Assembly (NCBI GenBank): GCA_033085395.1
Contig: MU853212.1
Location: 7,879 to 26,832, forward strand
DNA: 18,954 nucleotides
Source: Xanthoparmelia taractica
Lineage: Eukaryota > Ascomycota > Lecanoromycetes > Lecanorales > Parmeliaceae
Reading direction: 5' to 3'
The notes under the pieces were generated by a model. It made no database searches and was not told where the DNA came from. It was given only the letters and a program-made list of their open reading frames with translations. Below are positions 1 to 7,304 of this stretch, piece by piece. The number at the start of each line of letters is the position of its first letter. The first letter of the stretch is position 1. The position numbers were made by a program, and so were the translations under genes.

Positions 1-460
1 CCGGGTAACAAGTGTGCAAAGCCGGGTAACGGGTGTGAAAATTACCGCGGAAATTCGAGCGATTGGAAAGACTGTGCGGGAATGTACAGCACCGGGTAAG
101 TGGTGTGAAACCCACTGCGAAACCGACAGTACGTTTTTCACCTTCGCTACCCGGTGCTATGCGCCTTTCACGCTTGGTACCCGGCTTTTGGATATAGGGT
201 AACTGCCGTGAAATTTGGTTCGGTACTATTCTATCGAAATACCAAGCAGGCAAGGGTTCTATAATTTTCAATGACGGGTAGTTTTCACTTGCATTGCCCA
301 AATCAATCTAGATTATAAAGCTGGCACCGGGTAACGAAGGTGAGAATCAAAGGAGCTTCACGATCGCTACCCAGCAGTATCTAAGGCTTAAGGCGCGTAG
401 CTCGGAAATAAACTTAGCTATTATCGAAGTACTATAGCTTTTAACTTCTACTACCCGGCT
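1..460. promoter_or_regulatory. Array of Reb1-like (CCGGGTAA) motifs in rDNA spacer-like sequence
   Basis: A ~19-nt motif, roughly CCGGGTA(A/G)C-N4-GTGAAA, recurs in both orientations. The exact 8-mer CCGGGTAA occurs at 1-8, 22-29, 92-99 and 327-334. Reverse-oriented variants sit at 147-154, 177-184, 367-374 and 451-458, and a weaker plus-strand copy at about 195-213. Most copies also keep the GTGAAA half. The region lies downstream of the 28S 3' end in the rRNA direction, where the intergenic spacer is expected. The complement, TTACCCGG, is the core recognised by budding-yeast Reb1/Nsi1 in Pol I termination and fork blocking. A terminator or fork-barrier role is inferred from motif and position; another factor could bind here. 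Confidence 0.55.
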
Positions 461-594
461 CTGGATTTTCATTCCTTTTCAAGCCACATCTTTCTCTTTT
501 ACTCTACTGGAGGTTGAATAGCCAAAACAAATATAGAGTAACGTAAGACCGGAATTAAAAACCCAATCTCTCTTTATAAGACCCCCTTCAATCG

Positions 595-627
595 CCCCCA
601 TCAAGGGGTCGAAACGATCGATGGGGG
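595..627 (-). terminator. Stem-loop in the 28S 3' external spacer
   Basis: CCCCCATC at 595-602 pairs perfectly with GATGGGGG at 620-627, with a 17-nt loop. It is about 30-60 nt beyond the 28S 3' end. It could be a processing or termination hairpin; the pairing is seen, the role is inferred. Confidence 0.4.
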
Positions 628-648
628 GGAGTCACGGTGTGGACTCCC
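627..648 (-). other. Stem-loop immediately after the 28S 3' end
   Basis: GGGAGTC at 627-633 pairs with GACTCCC at 642-648 around an 8-nt loop. It starts about 8 nt beyond the mature 28S end. In yeast an RNase III (Rnt1) hairpin lies a short distance past the 25S end, so a pre-rRNA processing site is a reasonable guess. The loop does not show the yeast AGNN tetraloop. Confidence 0.4.
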
Positions 649-655
649 GCTCCGA

Positions 656-1013
656 AAAATCTAGGCGGTGGCGGGCTGACGCTCAGCGGATCGTAACAAC
701 AAGGCTACTCTACCGCTTACACGACCCGACCGCACAACCAAGTCGTATGCAAGGGATTTATCCCCGCGCGAGGTGAAATTGCAATGCGTCGGCGAACCCC
801 CGGAAACTTCTTCCCGGGGGCCGCTGCCGACCTGCTGAGATCCAGGGCCGAAGCCTATTCGTATCCGACTACGACGTGCGGGGGAGAATCGCCGCGTTCT
901 GGCATGGATTCTGACTTAGAGGCGTTCAGCCATAATCCAGCGGATGGTAGCGTCGCGGCACTGCCCGGTCGGACAGCCGCAAAAACCAATTATCCGAATC
1001 AACGGTTCCTCTC
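656..1013 (-). rRNA. 28S (LSU) rRNA, 3'-terminal fragment
   Basis: Read on the minus strand, this begins GAGAGGAACC (the 3' half of the universal sarcin-ricin loop). It continues through the conserved blocks for GGATAATTGGTTTTTGCGG, CTGTCCGACCGGGCAG and GCTGAACGCCTCTAAGTCAG, and ends CGCCTAGATTT, a filamentous-fungal 28S 3' end. Its ~358 nt is close to the loop-to-end distance in fungal LSU rRNA. Homology stops abruptly within the loop: the expected AGTAC before GAGAGG is replaced by sequence belonging to the LINE 3' end. The copy therefore lacks more than 85% of 28S and cannot form a working rRNA. Open frames here (for example 784-1140 on plus) are antisense shadows. Identity is very secure; whether it lies at the edge of the rDNA array or is a dispersed fragment cannot be decided from the window. 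Confidence 0.93.
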
Positions 1014-2629
1014 ACTATTTAAGGCGGGTGGGATACAATTGCCGGAGAGACCCCCCCTCGAAAGGGTTTCTTTTGGGATTGGTGAGAACAGGGGCATTGC
1101 TCCCCCTCTCCAGCAAGGTCGCTATTCAACCAGGGTATAAGGCCGTGGTGCGCTATTGATAAAATGGTCGACACTGCAGCCAACCCTGAGTCGAGTATTC
1201 GTCCATTCGAAGGTATTCAACATCCTGGGTAGTTGGTAGCACTTACACGGGGGTTACCTCCGCTTATCGTCCCACACCAGGGGCCCTATCATCTTAAACA
1301 GGCAGGCCCCGCGGTACCAACTATTCTTTCTGGGCCCTGTCCCTACCCTCCCAAAGGCACTGGCATCCACCCGAAACTTCCCTTGTCGGTATCTCGGGCT
1401 TAGAACACGGGCTCTATCCATCATAATGCGATACAGGACCGCCTTAGAGTAGATTCCTCCGTAGCTCATTTGTGCCAATGCATCGGTTTCTGCTCTAAAC
1501 TGATCGCCTAGATAGAGCTTCCAAATTTGCCAAACGGCCTCCGAGTATAGCATATGCCATCTCTTAGTATCATCCGGTCGGTGCGAAAAGCCAGGCCCGA
1601 GGGCCAACATGCCAATCATCTCCGATGCATTCCTTGGTCTTGTCGCTTCGGACTTCCCGCGGGATGCTTTCCGGTAGATTCTTTCTAAGGCCCCCCATAT
1701 CTCTTGGGCCGCACCACATTTTACCCACAGATGCTCTACCGTTTGATACTCTTGGTCTAGCGGGCATCGTTGGGCGTCCTCACTGAGCCAGTGCAAGGCA
1801 GGCCCACATTCCACTCCACCTAGTAACAATCGGTAGAGCAGATCGTTCATCTTCGGCACCCTTAACGAGGCCATCTCTTTGTCATAGACGGATCGCCATA
1901 GCTCCGTGGTTCGCACCACTCGGCCCAGCTTACGGGTCATTTCCGATCGAATTCGGTCCACTCTTTGTTCCAACGCTTCTGGGTCCCGCTTCGCATGAGT
2001 CACCACCTTGTACGTGTACTTATAGTATATATCCTCCACCGGGATCCATTTCCCGACCGGAGCAGTGGATGGCCCTCGGGCGGTTTCTCGGTAGTCCGTG
2101 TATATCCCACAGTGCTGAAATGGGCGTTTGGGCGGGTTTCTATCCTGCGGGCGAATCCACACCCGCTGCACACCATCAGTTCTTGCACTATTGAGGATAT
2201 CTTGCCATCGTTCGGTAGTCCATTGATCAGTGTCTCAATAGCATTACGGCCCTGGTTTCTTTCCTGGGCACGTTGCCCAAGATTCTCCGGGGGGGTGATC
2301 CTCGAGACGTCAAGGAGATCACCTATCATGTCTATATTGCCATAATTTCCGTTTGCTATGCGGCTCCAGGTCGGGGACGCCCATAAGGCCGCCCCCCGGT
2401 TCTGTTGTACCCCCTCCTCCAACAATCTCGGAAAGTACCAGAAATTTACATCCAGTACCTCCTCAATCGTCGTTGGATGCCTGAAGTGTAGGGTCGCTTG
2501 CGGGTCGAAATTCCCAGGATAGCCCAGGTATTCCCACCACGGCTCCCAGATATGCCTCAGGCTTGGGGCTTTCGTCATGTTCTGCTTCGTCACGTTTAGG
2601 ACTTGTTTCCCATAGAACCAAAATATTGG
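1014..2629 (-). mobile_element. 5'-truncated Tad-like LINE (non-LTR retrotransposon), 3' portion
   Basis: This joins a ~240-nt 3' UTR (1014-1253) to the C-terminal coding region (1254-2629) of a fungal LINE. The 3' end abuts the 28S fragment in the same orientation, as in rDNA-specific LINEs. No poly(A) or simple-repeat tail is seen at the junction. The endonuclease and reverse-transcriptase core, which should lie at higher coordinates on this strand, are absent, so the copy is truncated or rearranged. Sequence beyond about 2630 is not recognisably LINE or upstream 28S. With its frameshift it is non-autonomous. Call based on domain layout and motif recognition. Confidence 0.75.
1254..2629 (-). 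pseudogene. LINE ORF2 C-terminal domain (post-RT zinc-knuckle region), frameshifted
   Basis: Two overlapping minus-strand frames form one protein end. The upstream frame is open from a TGA at 2630-2632 and carries WEPWWEYLG and a region like the LINE linker after the RT core. It runs to about 2165, where reading must move to the frame 2171-1254 (QRVWIRPQDRNPPKRPF onward). The second frame has the fungal LINE zinc-knuckle signature: LLYRLLLGGVECG, then HWLSEDAQRCPL, then TVEHLWVKC and AAQEIW (a C-x2-4-C/H-x4-C-like pattern typical of zf-RVT). After it comes a Trp/Tyr-rich tail ending in VWDDKRR before TAA. About 460 codons remain of an ORF2 that is normally above 1000. No RT catalytic FADD-type motif is present. 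The frameshift could be a sequencing error, but truncation already makes the copy inactive. Confidence 0.75.
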
Positions 2630-2854
2630 TCATGGGTTCGGGTGCCGCGCTTCATAGAAGGCGCACCCTATTTGAACCCATATGAAGCCCATATGGCGCA
2701 CCCATGGCACCCATGGCACCCATATGACTTCGTACGGCCTAACAGGTTTCGACTTGGGATCTTTACAGAGGAAGACCTACATGCTATCGTTGGTACCATG
2801 ACGGAGGGGGCTATGGAGGCCTTCGAAGACCTGGATGAGGCTCTGGACTATTAG
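2603..2854 (+). CDS. Short ORF of unknown function with HPWHPWHP repeat
   Basis: This 83-codon plus-strand frame contains a small repeat of CATGGCACC units (HPWHPWHPYD, around residues 36-45) and an acidic C-terminus ending EAFEDLDEALDY. The last 40 codons have coding-like composition. I recognise no family. It begins where the LINE on the other strand ends, so it may be the tail of a disrupted gene or chance. The TGGAC repeat tract starts at its stop codon. Confidence 0.2.
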   Translation: MFPIEPKYWSWVRVPRFIEGAPYLNPYEAHMAHPWHPWHPYDFVRPNRFRLGIFTEEDLHAIVGTMTEGAMEAFEDLDEALDY

Positions 2855-2990
2855 TCCGGACTAGTCCAGAGTGCTTTGGACGGTCCAGGATCTGGACGGA
2901 CTGTGGACTATGTGTATAGCTTCATTTTGGACTAGTCTAGCTTCATTTTGGACTAGTCTAGGCTTTTGGACGGACTACTGGGCACGTTGC
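2845..2990. repeat. TGGACTAG-rich short-repeat tract
   Basis: The tract is built from variants of TGGAC and GGACTAGTC. GCTTCATTTTGGACTAGTCTA is repeated almost exactly in tandem (about 2920-2963), and palindromic pieces such as GGACTAGTCC occur. It also contains the 19-mer ATGTGTATAGCTTCATTTT (2910-2928), found again at about 15653-15671 inside the insertion in the EST1-like pseudogene. It may be the edge of a repeat element; no element boundaries are evident. Confidence 0.5.
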
Positions 2991-3029
2991 AAGCGACTTA
3001 ACGTTGTTTTACCGAGGAACGAGCCGGCG

Positions 3030-3620
3030 ATGGACAACACCAGCCGGATGGACGAGTTGACGCAACTCGTCCATCTGAATCCACAGATGATCCAAGAATG
3101 CGAGGAGACGACATATGCTTTGCTGATAGCCTCTTTCTACTTTGAACTGAGCTGCATCCCGAGCCCACTGCCAGGAAATCGAATCCGCTGCCTCGGGATG
3201 ATACGATGCCGACTCCCAGGTGAAGTCATGGTGAAATTGCTCGAGCGAGTCCATCCCTCTCGCCTCTCTTTCGTAACACATAGCAAGGCCTTGGGGTACT
3301 ACTTCGGTAAACGCGACCTCTGCCCGTCGTGCCGACGATATCGAAAATCTGTGGAGTGCATTATTCGGGATCTAGGTCAGTCGACCAGCATATATGTAAC
3401 GAGTCCAAGAAGGCCTCGATGAAAGATCAGCGCTTTTCCGCAGACAACGCAGTGGTTTATCGACCGGCAACATCTTGACGCTCCATTTGGCACGGCCTAT
3501 CACGCAAGTCTCAGTCGCTCATGTAAGTCGTGTGGGGCTGCCGCGTACTGTGAGCTGAAAAGGCAAGCGCCTGATAACGAAGGCCGATACAAGCCGTTCA
3601 AGAAGCCTCGACTGTATTAG
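3030..3620 (+). pseudogene. Cys-rich hypothetical protein, one in-frame stop
   Basis: From ATG 3030 the frame runs 196 codons to TAG 3618, broken only by TGA at 3420-3422. The frame is the same on both sides of that stop. The first part has CxxC-type motif CPSCRRYRKSVEC; the second has SCKSCGAAAYC and a basic end (KPFKKPRLY). The two Cys clusters suggest two zinc-binding sites, but no family is recognised. The TGA could derive from a CGA by C-to-T change. The minus strand also has a 90-codon frame at 3009-3281, so the coding strand is not certain; the longer frame with paired cysteines favours plus. Confidence 0.35.
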
Positions 3621-3770
3621 CAATCGGTGTCGATTTTTCGTAAGAACGGAAGACCTACAAACAACATTGATAACGATGTAGCCAGGTCAAGGCCCTGCGG
3701 TCGCCAATAGCTTCGTACCTCAAATATGACCAATTTTATACATCGTTGTACCAACCGACCAGCACAAGCA

Positions 3771-3983
3771 TTATTGGCCTTGCTTCTCGGAGGTGGACAG
3801 GATATTACCATAGCAGCCATTGCACAAAGGTTCGTCCCATTTGTCCGTAGAGTAAACGATGAGCTTCGATGGGTTTTTAAGGCTGCAGCGACTGCAAATG
3901 AGGTTGGCGCGCGTGGCAAGTCGATACATACAAAAGGACCGTTGTGGGGCAAAAGACTTTTCAACTTCGCCCAGTGGCGTCAT
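3771..3983 (-). CDS. Small protein with two CxxC pairs
   Basis: This 70-codon ORF begins at ATG 3983 and ends at TAA or TGA near 3771. Its centre reads CSRC, then KNPSKLIVYSTDKWDEP, then LCNGCYGNIL, so CxxC-x~25-CxxC, a likely single zinc site. The WDEPLCNGCYG stretch resembles small Cys-rich fungal domains I have seen, but I cannot name the family. A purine/pyrimidine-biased stretch at 4080-4450 lies upstream and could be a shared promoter region with the DUF7514-type gene that starts at 4621 on the other strand. It may be a remnant of a longer gene. The plus-strand frame at 3726-3986 is taken as its shadow. Confidence 0.35.
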   Translation of the reverse strand: MTPLGEVEKSFAPQRSFCMYRLATRANLICSRCSLKNPSKLIVYSTDKWDEPLCNGCYGNILSTSEKQGQ

Positions 3984-4620
3984 TGACCGTTGAGTATCCT
4001 GGTCGAGGGAAAGATGTTGTCAGTCGATCTCTGAGATCAAAATGTTTCACAAAAATATAATGCTACTGACTGTATTGCCGTTCAACGGGAAAAAGGAGAT
4101 ATTTAATCAGGGGATTCTTTTTTGCTGACACGTGGAGTTGGTTGATGGCGGGGGAGCGGAAATTGGAGCGAGAGAGCTGGGGCCCGCGGTGGTGTCAATC
4201 GTGGCACAGCTCTAGTAGATTGTAAAGAGGTTTGGAGATGAGAAAGGAGGCACTTGGAGTAGAGCAATTGTCGCTGTGGGTTTTGGACTTCAAACTGTAG
4301 ACGGTCGTGGTTGTGGCCTGAAAGCTCGCAAGTAAGGAAGAGATGTTAGTCCCAATGAGGTTAAGAATGCTTGGCTACGCCTCGTTTCCCTTGAAGCCGA
4401 ATGCGGATGCTGTTGTTCGCTCTTGTTTGATAACTTCCCTGGGGAGAGAGAACTGCAGCGTCCACAATGCCTAATCACGGCTCCAATCAGGCGGAAGATT
4501 TGAAGATGCAAGCCCACTGCCCTTTCAAGACCGCTTCTCCCTCCTCATTTTCCGCCTTCTCTTGCCGTACAGCAGGCTGTCCTCCTTCACCCATCCACTG
4601 TCACATCCTCCTTATCCAAC
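3984..4620. promoter_or_regulatory. Intergenic, likely divergent upstream region
   Basis: No gene is supported here. The stretch lies between the 3771-3983 minus ORF and the 4621 plus gene. The last ~120 bases before 4621 are strongly pyrimidine-rich on the plus strand (CTCCCTCCTCATTTTCCGCC and similar), as is common before fungal start sites. No clear TATA or CAAT element was found. Confidence 0.3.
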
Positions 4621-5809
4621 ATGCCGCATCGGACATACTACTCCCCTCCGTCTCAAGAACGCAAACGCTCCTTTAGTCATATCCCGACTCGGAACCAACC
4701 AATATGTTCGCCCTGTATGCCAGAAAGCCAGCGAAAGCATGCTTTACCCCCCTTAAGGCCGTTTAGCAGATCTGCTTCATCTCAAAGCCCAATGAGCAAA
4801 TCAGACGATGAGTACTCTAGCACAACGAGATGTCCATCGAGGCTTTCGACGAACGAGGAGACAACTATGTTGGATAAGATATGGGGATCCCTGTTCGACG
4901 AAGATTGTCAACCCACAGCCAGGCTAGGCCAACTCTTGCGGGGATTGGCAATGCACATTGTACGTCTAGGTTCTCGAGGGCTACAATCGTAAGCCATGGC
5001 TGACGATACACTGCAGATCGAAGACTACGAACCTCGTCATAGTATTGTGATCACACCGGTAAAGATGATAAGTTACTACAAAATCGTCAAGCTGCAGAAT
5101 GAGTTGTATCCTTGGTCAAGTGCGTTCCCGTATGCGGGACAAAGTACTATGCCGCTGATATGATGCCCTGGCTATTTTCGACGAGCACTCGTCAATTTCT
5201 CGAATGTATAGAGACCTAAAATGTCAGCATCACCTCGTCCAAGAACAAAACAATCAGAGACCAGACATTCCAGGCCTCACCCCGGTCAGCTTTGAGAGAT
5301 GGATGACGCTTCTCATCCAAGCTCATCCCGAGGAAGAGTACAGAAGGCTCCGAAAGGCCGTTCTGGATATGCCGATCACCAATCCAGACAAAAGAGAAAG
5401 GTTTCCAAATGAAGTCTCTCGGCGTTTGTTCCCCCAACATGAGGACCGTGGAATTCGTGAACACGTCAAATATGCTATGGCAAAGCACGCAGATATCCAA
5501 CTTCCTGGGGCCTTGAACCGAAAAGAGCCCCACAGTCATCGTGCCGCCCTATTTCACACACCCAACCCCGGCCAACAGTCTTGCAACCCACAGAAGTATG
5601 GTCGTCGACGTGTCAGCTTCGTCCTACCTACAGACATCCACTCTGATACCCCTCAGCACTTCGAAGAGCCTACGTATAAAGATGCCGAGAAAGCGAGGCG
5701 GCAAACAGACGAGGACATACTGAGCTACGGAGAAAGACCGAGACGATACGAGTGTGCTGGCCCGAACGACAAGCGGCCCCTTAAAAGTTTGACAGACCTG
5801 GCTACGTAA
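4621..5809 (+). CDS. DUF7514-family protein, three exons, second acceptor site altered
   Basis: The gene model is exon 1 4621-4959, exon 2 5017-5119, exon 3 5172-5809, giving 359 residues in one frame to TAA. Intron 1 (4960-5016) has GTACGT, CTGAC and CAG. Intron 2 (5120-5171) starts GTGCGT, but the position demanded by the reading frame and the conserved protein (YPWS-T-IFDE) ends GG, not AG. The core resembles the fungal DUF7514 domain: DKIWGSLFDEDCQPTARLG, LLRGLA, IEDYEPRHSIVITP, NELYPW, then MYRDLKCQHHLVQ, RPDIPGLTP, FERWMTLLIQAHPEEEYRRL and RRLFPQHED. The N-terminal ~85 residues are Ser/Pro/Arg-rich and probably disordered; the C-terminus is charged. Function of the family is unknown. 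ATG 4621 follows a pyrimidine-rich leader with CCAACATGCC context. Unless the GT-GG intron is spliced, the transcript would not give the full protein. Confidence 0.75.
5120..5171 (+). other. Intron 2 of the DUF7514-type gene with GG instead of AG acceptor
   Basis: This 52-nt intron has donor GTGCGT and a CTGAT branch-like sequence, and ends CCCTGG. Joining TCAA at 5116-5119 to CTATTTTCGAC restores the conserved residues across the exon border, so the boundary is set by the frame rather than by a splice consensus. An A-to-G change at 5170 would explain it. Confidence 0.55.
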
Positions 5810-6242
5810 ATGCTAAGGATGGTTATCGCATCAGTTAGGTATGGACTTGAACCTTTAAAATCCTATGTCTTGCTCTTCGCTAATAAAAATGCATCCCAGA
5901 CGCCTTGTAAATTCACATCCATACACAATACATTCTCTTATCCGATTGCCCTCCTCGGAGTTTGGCGTGCTATACAAGACATAATCTCTTCAAGCCTGCG
6001 TGTCCTTCGCAAAGTCTAGCCTCGCCAATGACGTTTCGCAAATTTCTCGATGTCCTTGATTAATATGGCGCCTTGACCACACCAGATATGTCCTCCTGAC
6101 GTACCCGGATAACTGTAAAGCGGTCCGAGGATGTCATCGCGGATAATGTCGAATGATAGTTGATGGTCAAACGATCGTGCGCGCGGATGGAGACTTGAGT
6201 TGGAGCGCGATTGAGTGGAGATGGCTGCCGTGGCAGCATCAA
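5810..6242. other. 3' flank of the DUF7514-type gene, no gene supported
   Basis: AATAAA at 5882-5887 could be the polyadenylation signal of the upstream gene. Short frames on both strands (for example 6016-6261 minus) match nothing I recognise. A 6-bp-arm palindrome GCTGCC/GGCAGC lies at 6224-6237 just before the minisatellite. Confidence 0.35.
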
Positions 6243-6443
6243 TTCCTAGTTCCCCATCCATTTCTGGCTCCCATCCATTTCCGGCTCCTCAATCAATCCT
6301 GGCTCCCCACTCCACTTCTGGCTTCCCACCCATTTCCGGCTCCTCAATCAATCCTGGCTCCCCACTCCACTTCTGGCTTCCCACCCATTTCCGGCTCCTC
6401 AATCAATCCTGGCTCCCCCGCTCCACTTGGCTTCCCTATCCAC
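6243..6443 (+). repeat. 55-bp tandem repeat (minisatellite) built from ~18-bp subunits
   Basis: CCGGCTCCTCAATCAATCCT starts at 6281, 6336 and 6391, a period of exactly 55 bp, with near-identical copies. Each 55-bp unit consists of three diverged ~18-bp subunits of the type (T)CCA(C/T)TTCTGGCT(C/T)CC. The flanks (6250-6280 and 6420-6443) hold partial, more diverged subunits, so the array grew by duplicating a trimer of an older short repeat. Frames through it are Pro/Ser-rich low complexity and not taken as coding. A related array lies inverted at 10585-10720. Confidence 0.9.
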
Positions 6444-6449
6444 TTCTAA

Positions 6450-6994
6450 GATCAAGCTTGCCATCGCCATCTACCGCACCTCTAGAGTGAGATTGCGGAA
6501 GTTTCCAGGAACAAGGTCCGCAAGTGGATGGCGCAACCAGATGACCGAGCTGCTCAAATTGAACATGTACGGTTGCGATTAGTTTGATTCAAGTTGGGAG
6601 TTCTGAAACACATATACTTGAAAAGTCATTCAGGCCTGATGTGGCGTAGCTTTGACGTGCATGAGATCTTTCGATGGATCGATTTCTCAAATGGTCCGGC
6701 TTTGCCTTGTACATCACTGGCCTTTTGTCTCCCGCATTATTGTCATACTCTTGCGGCAGCCCTCTCTTGGGCTCGCTAAGGTCGTAAGCCGTCTCCTCTT
6801 TCCAGTTCCTTGAAAGCTGGCGTCGCCCTTCACGCGTCTTTGTATTAGGATCATCGCGGTGCACTGGTGTTTCATGTAAGTGGAGGAGAAAATTGCTTTT
6901 GTAAGACGAGGCGGTGTAGTGTTTGGAGCAGGTGCGGAGCTTACAACACCAGAGTAGCGGCGGCTAGGTCCGAGACCCGAATTTTCTCCATCAA
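6450..6994. other. Region between minisatellite and TIR element; weak minus-strand ORFs only
   Basis: The minus-strand frame 6864-6589 (SRNWKEETAYDLSEPKRGL and onward) and the overlapping frame 7034-6714 look mildly coding and could be exons of a decayed gene. A possible intron lies between GTAAGC near 6943 and a CAG near 6866, but the phases do not join cleanly. No family recognised. This would be the left flank into which the TIR element inserted. Confidence 0.25.
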
Positions 6995-7016
6995 TAGGGG
7001 GTTTCAGACTAGAGAG
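6995..7016 (+). repeat. Left terminal inverted repeat
   Basis: TAGGGGGTTTCAGACTAG followed by AGAG. The first 18 bases match the complement of 8351-8368 exactly, and 3 of the next 4 also match. Confidence 0.85.
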
Positions 7017-7103
7017 CCTACATTCTGCATACACCGCATTGGCTGCAATTCGGGCTCTAATTTAGCAGCAAACTCTATACAAATTTGCGCCTTAATGCAG
7101 TCA

Positions 7104-7190
7104 ATGCAGTATACACTGAATTGCTAATGCAGTCTCTCGAGGGTGTCTACGCACGCATTTCCACGTGTATACACTGAATTGCGCTAATGA
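7104..7190 (+). repeat. Subterminal direct repeats
   Basis: GTATACACTGAATTGC is present twice (about 7109-7124 and 7167-7182), each followed by a CTAATG(C/A)G-type sequence. The motif TAATGCAGTC recurs nearby and again next to the right end. Such subterminal repeats are usual transposase-binding sites in TIR elements; binding is inferred. Confidence 0.6.
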
Positions 7191-7304
7191 GTTCTACGTT
7201 TTAAGAGGCCTTTTGAAGGTATACGGATATCCTAGCTACCCCATACGCTCTCGCTATTACCCCGCCTGCTGACTATAGACTAGACCACTCAGGACCTCCA
7301 GACT

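Noticed and set aside
784..1159. Two plus-strand ORFs of 118 and 71 codons
   Set aside because: They lie antisense to the conserved 28S sequence and the LINE 3' UTR; coding appearance comes from rRNA composition.
1965..2345. 126-codon plus-strand ORF
   Set aside because: It is opposite the LINE C-terminal domain, whose motifs fix the minus strand as coding.
656..2629. Template-switch chimera (28S RNA copied together with LINE RNA during retrotransposition)
   Set aside because: In known chimeric retrogenes the foreign RNA lies 5' of the LINE 3' end. Here 28S lies 3' of it and continues into spacer-like sequence, fitting an insertion into rDNA better.
6243..6443. CRISPR array
   Set aside because: The repeats are contiguous with no unique spacers, and the context is a eukaryotic genome.
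6153..6490. Pro/Ser-rich ORFs of 91-98 codons
   Set aside because: They are produced by the 55-bp tandem repeat, which is open in more than one frame.
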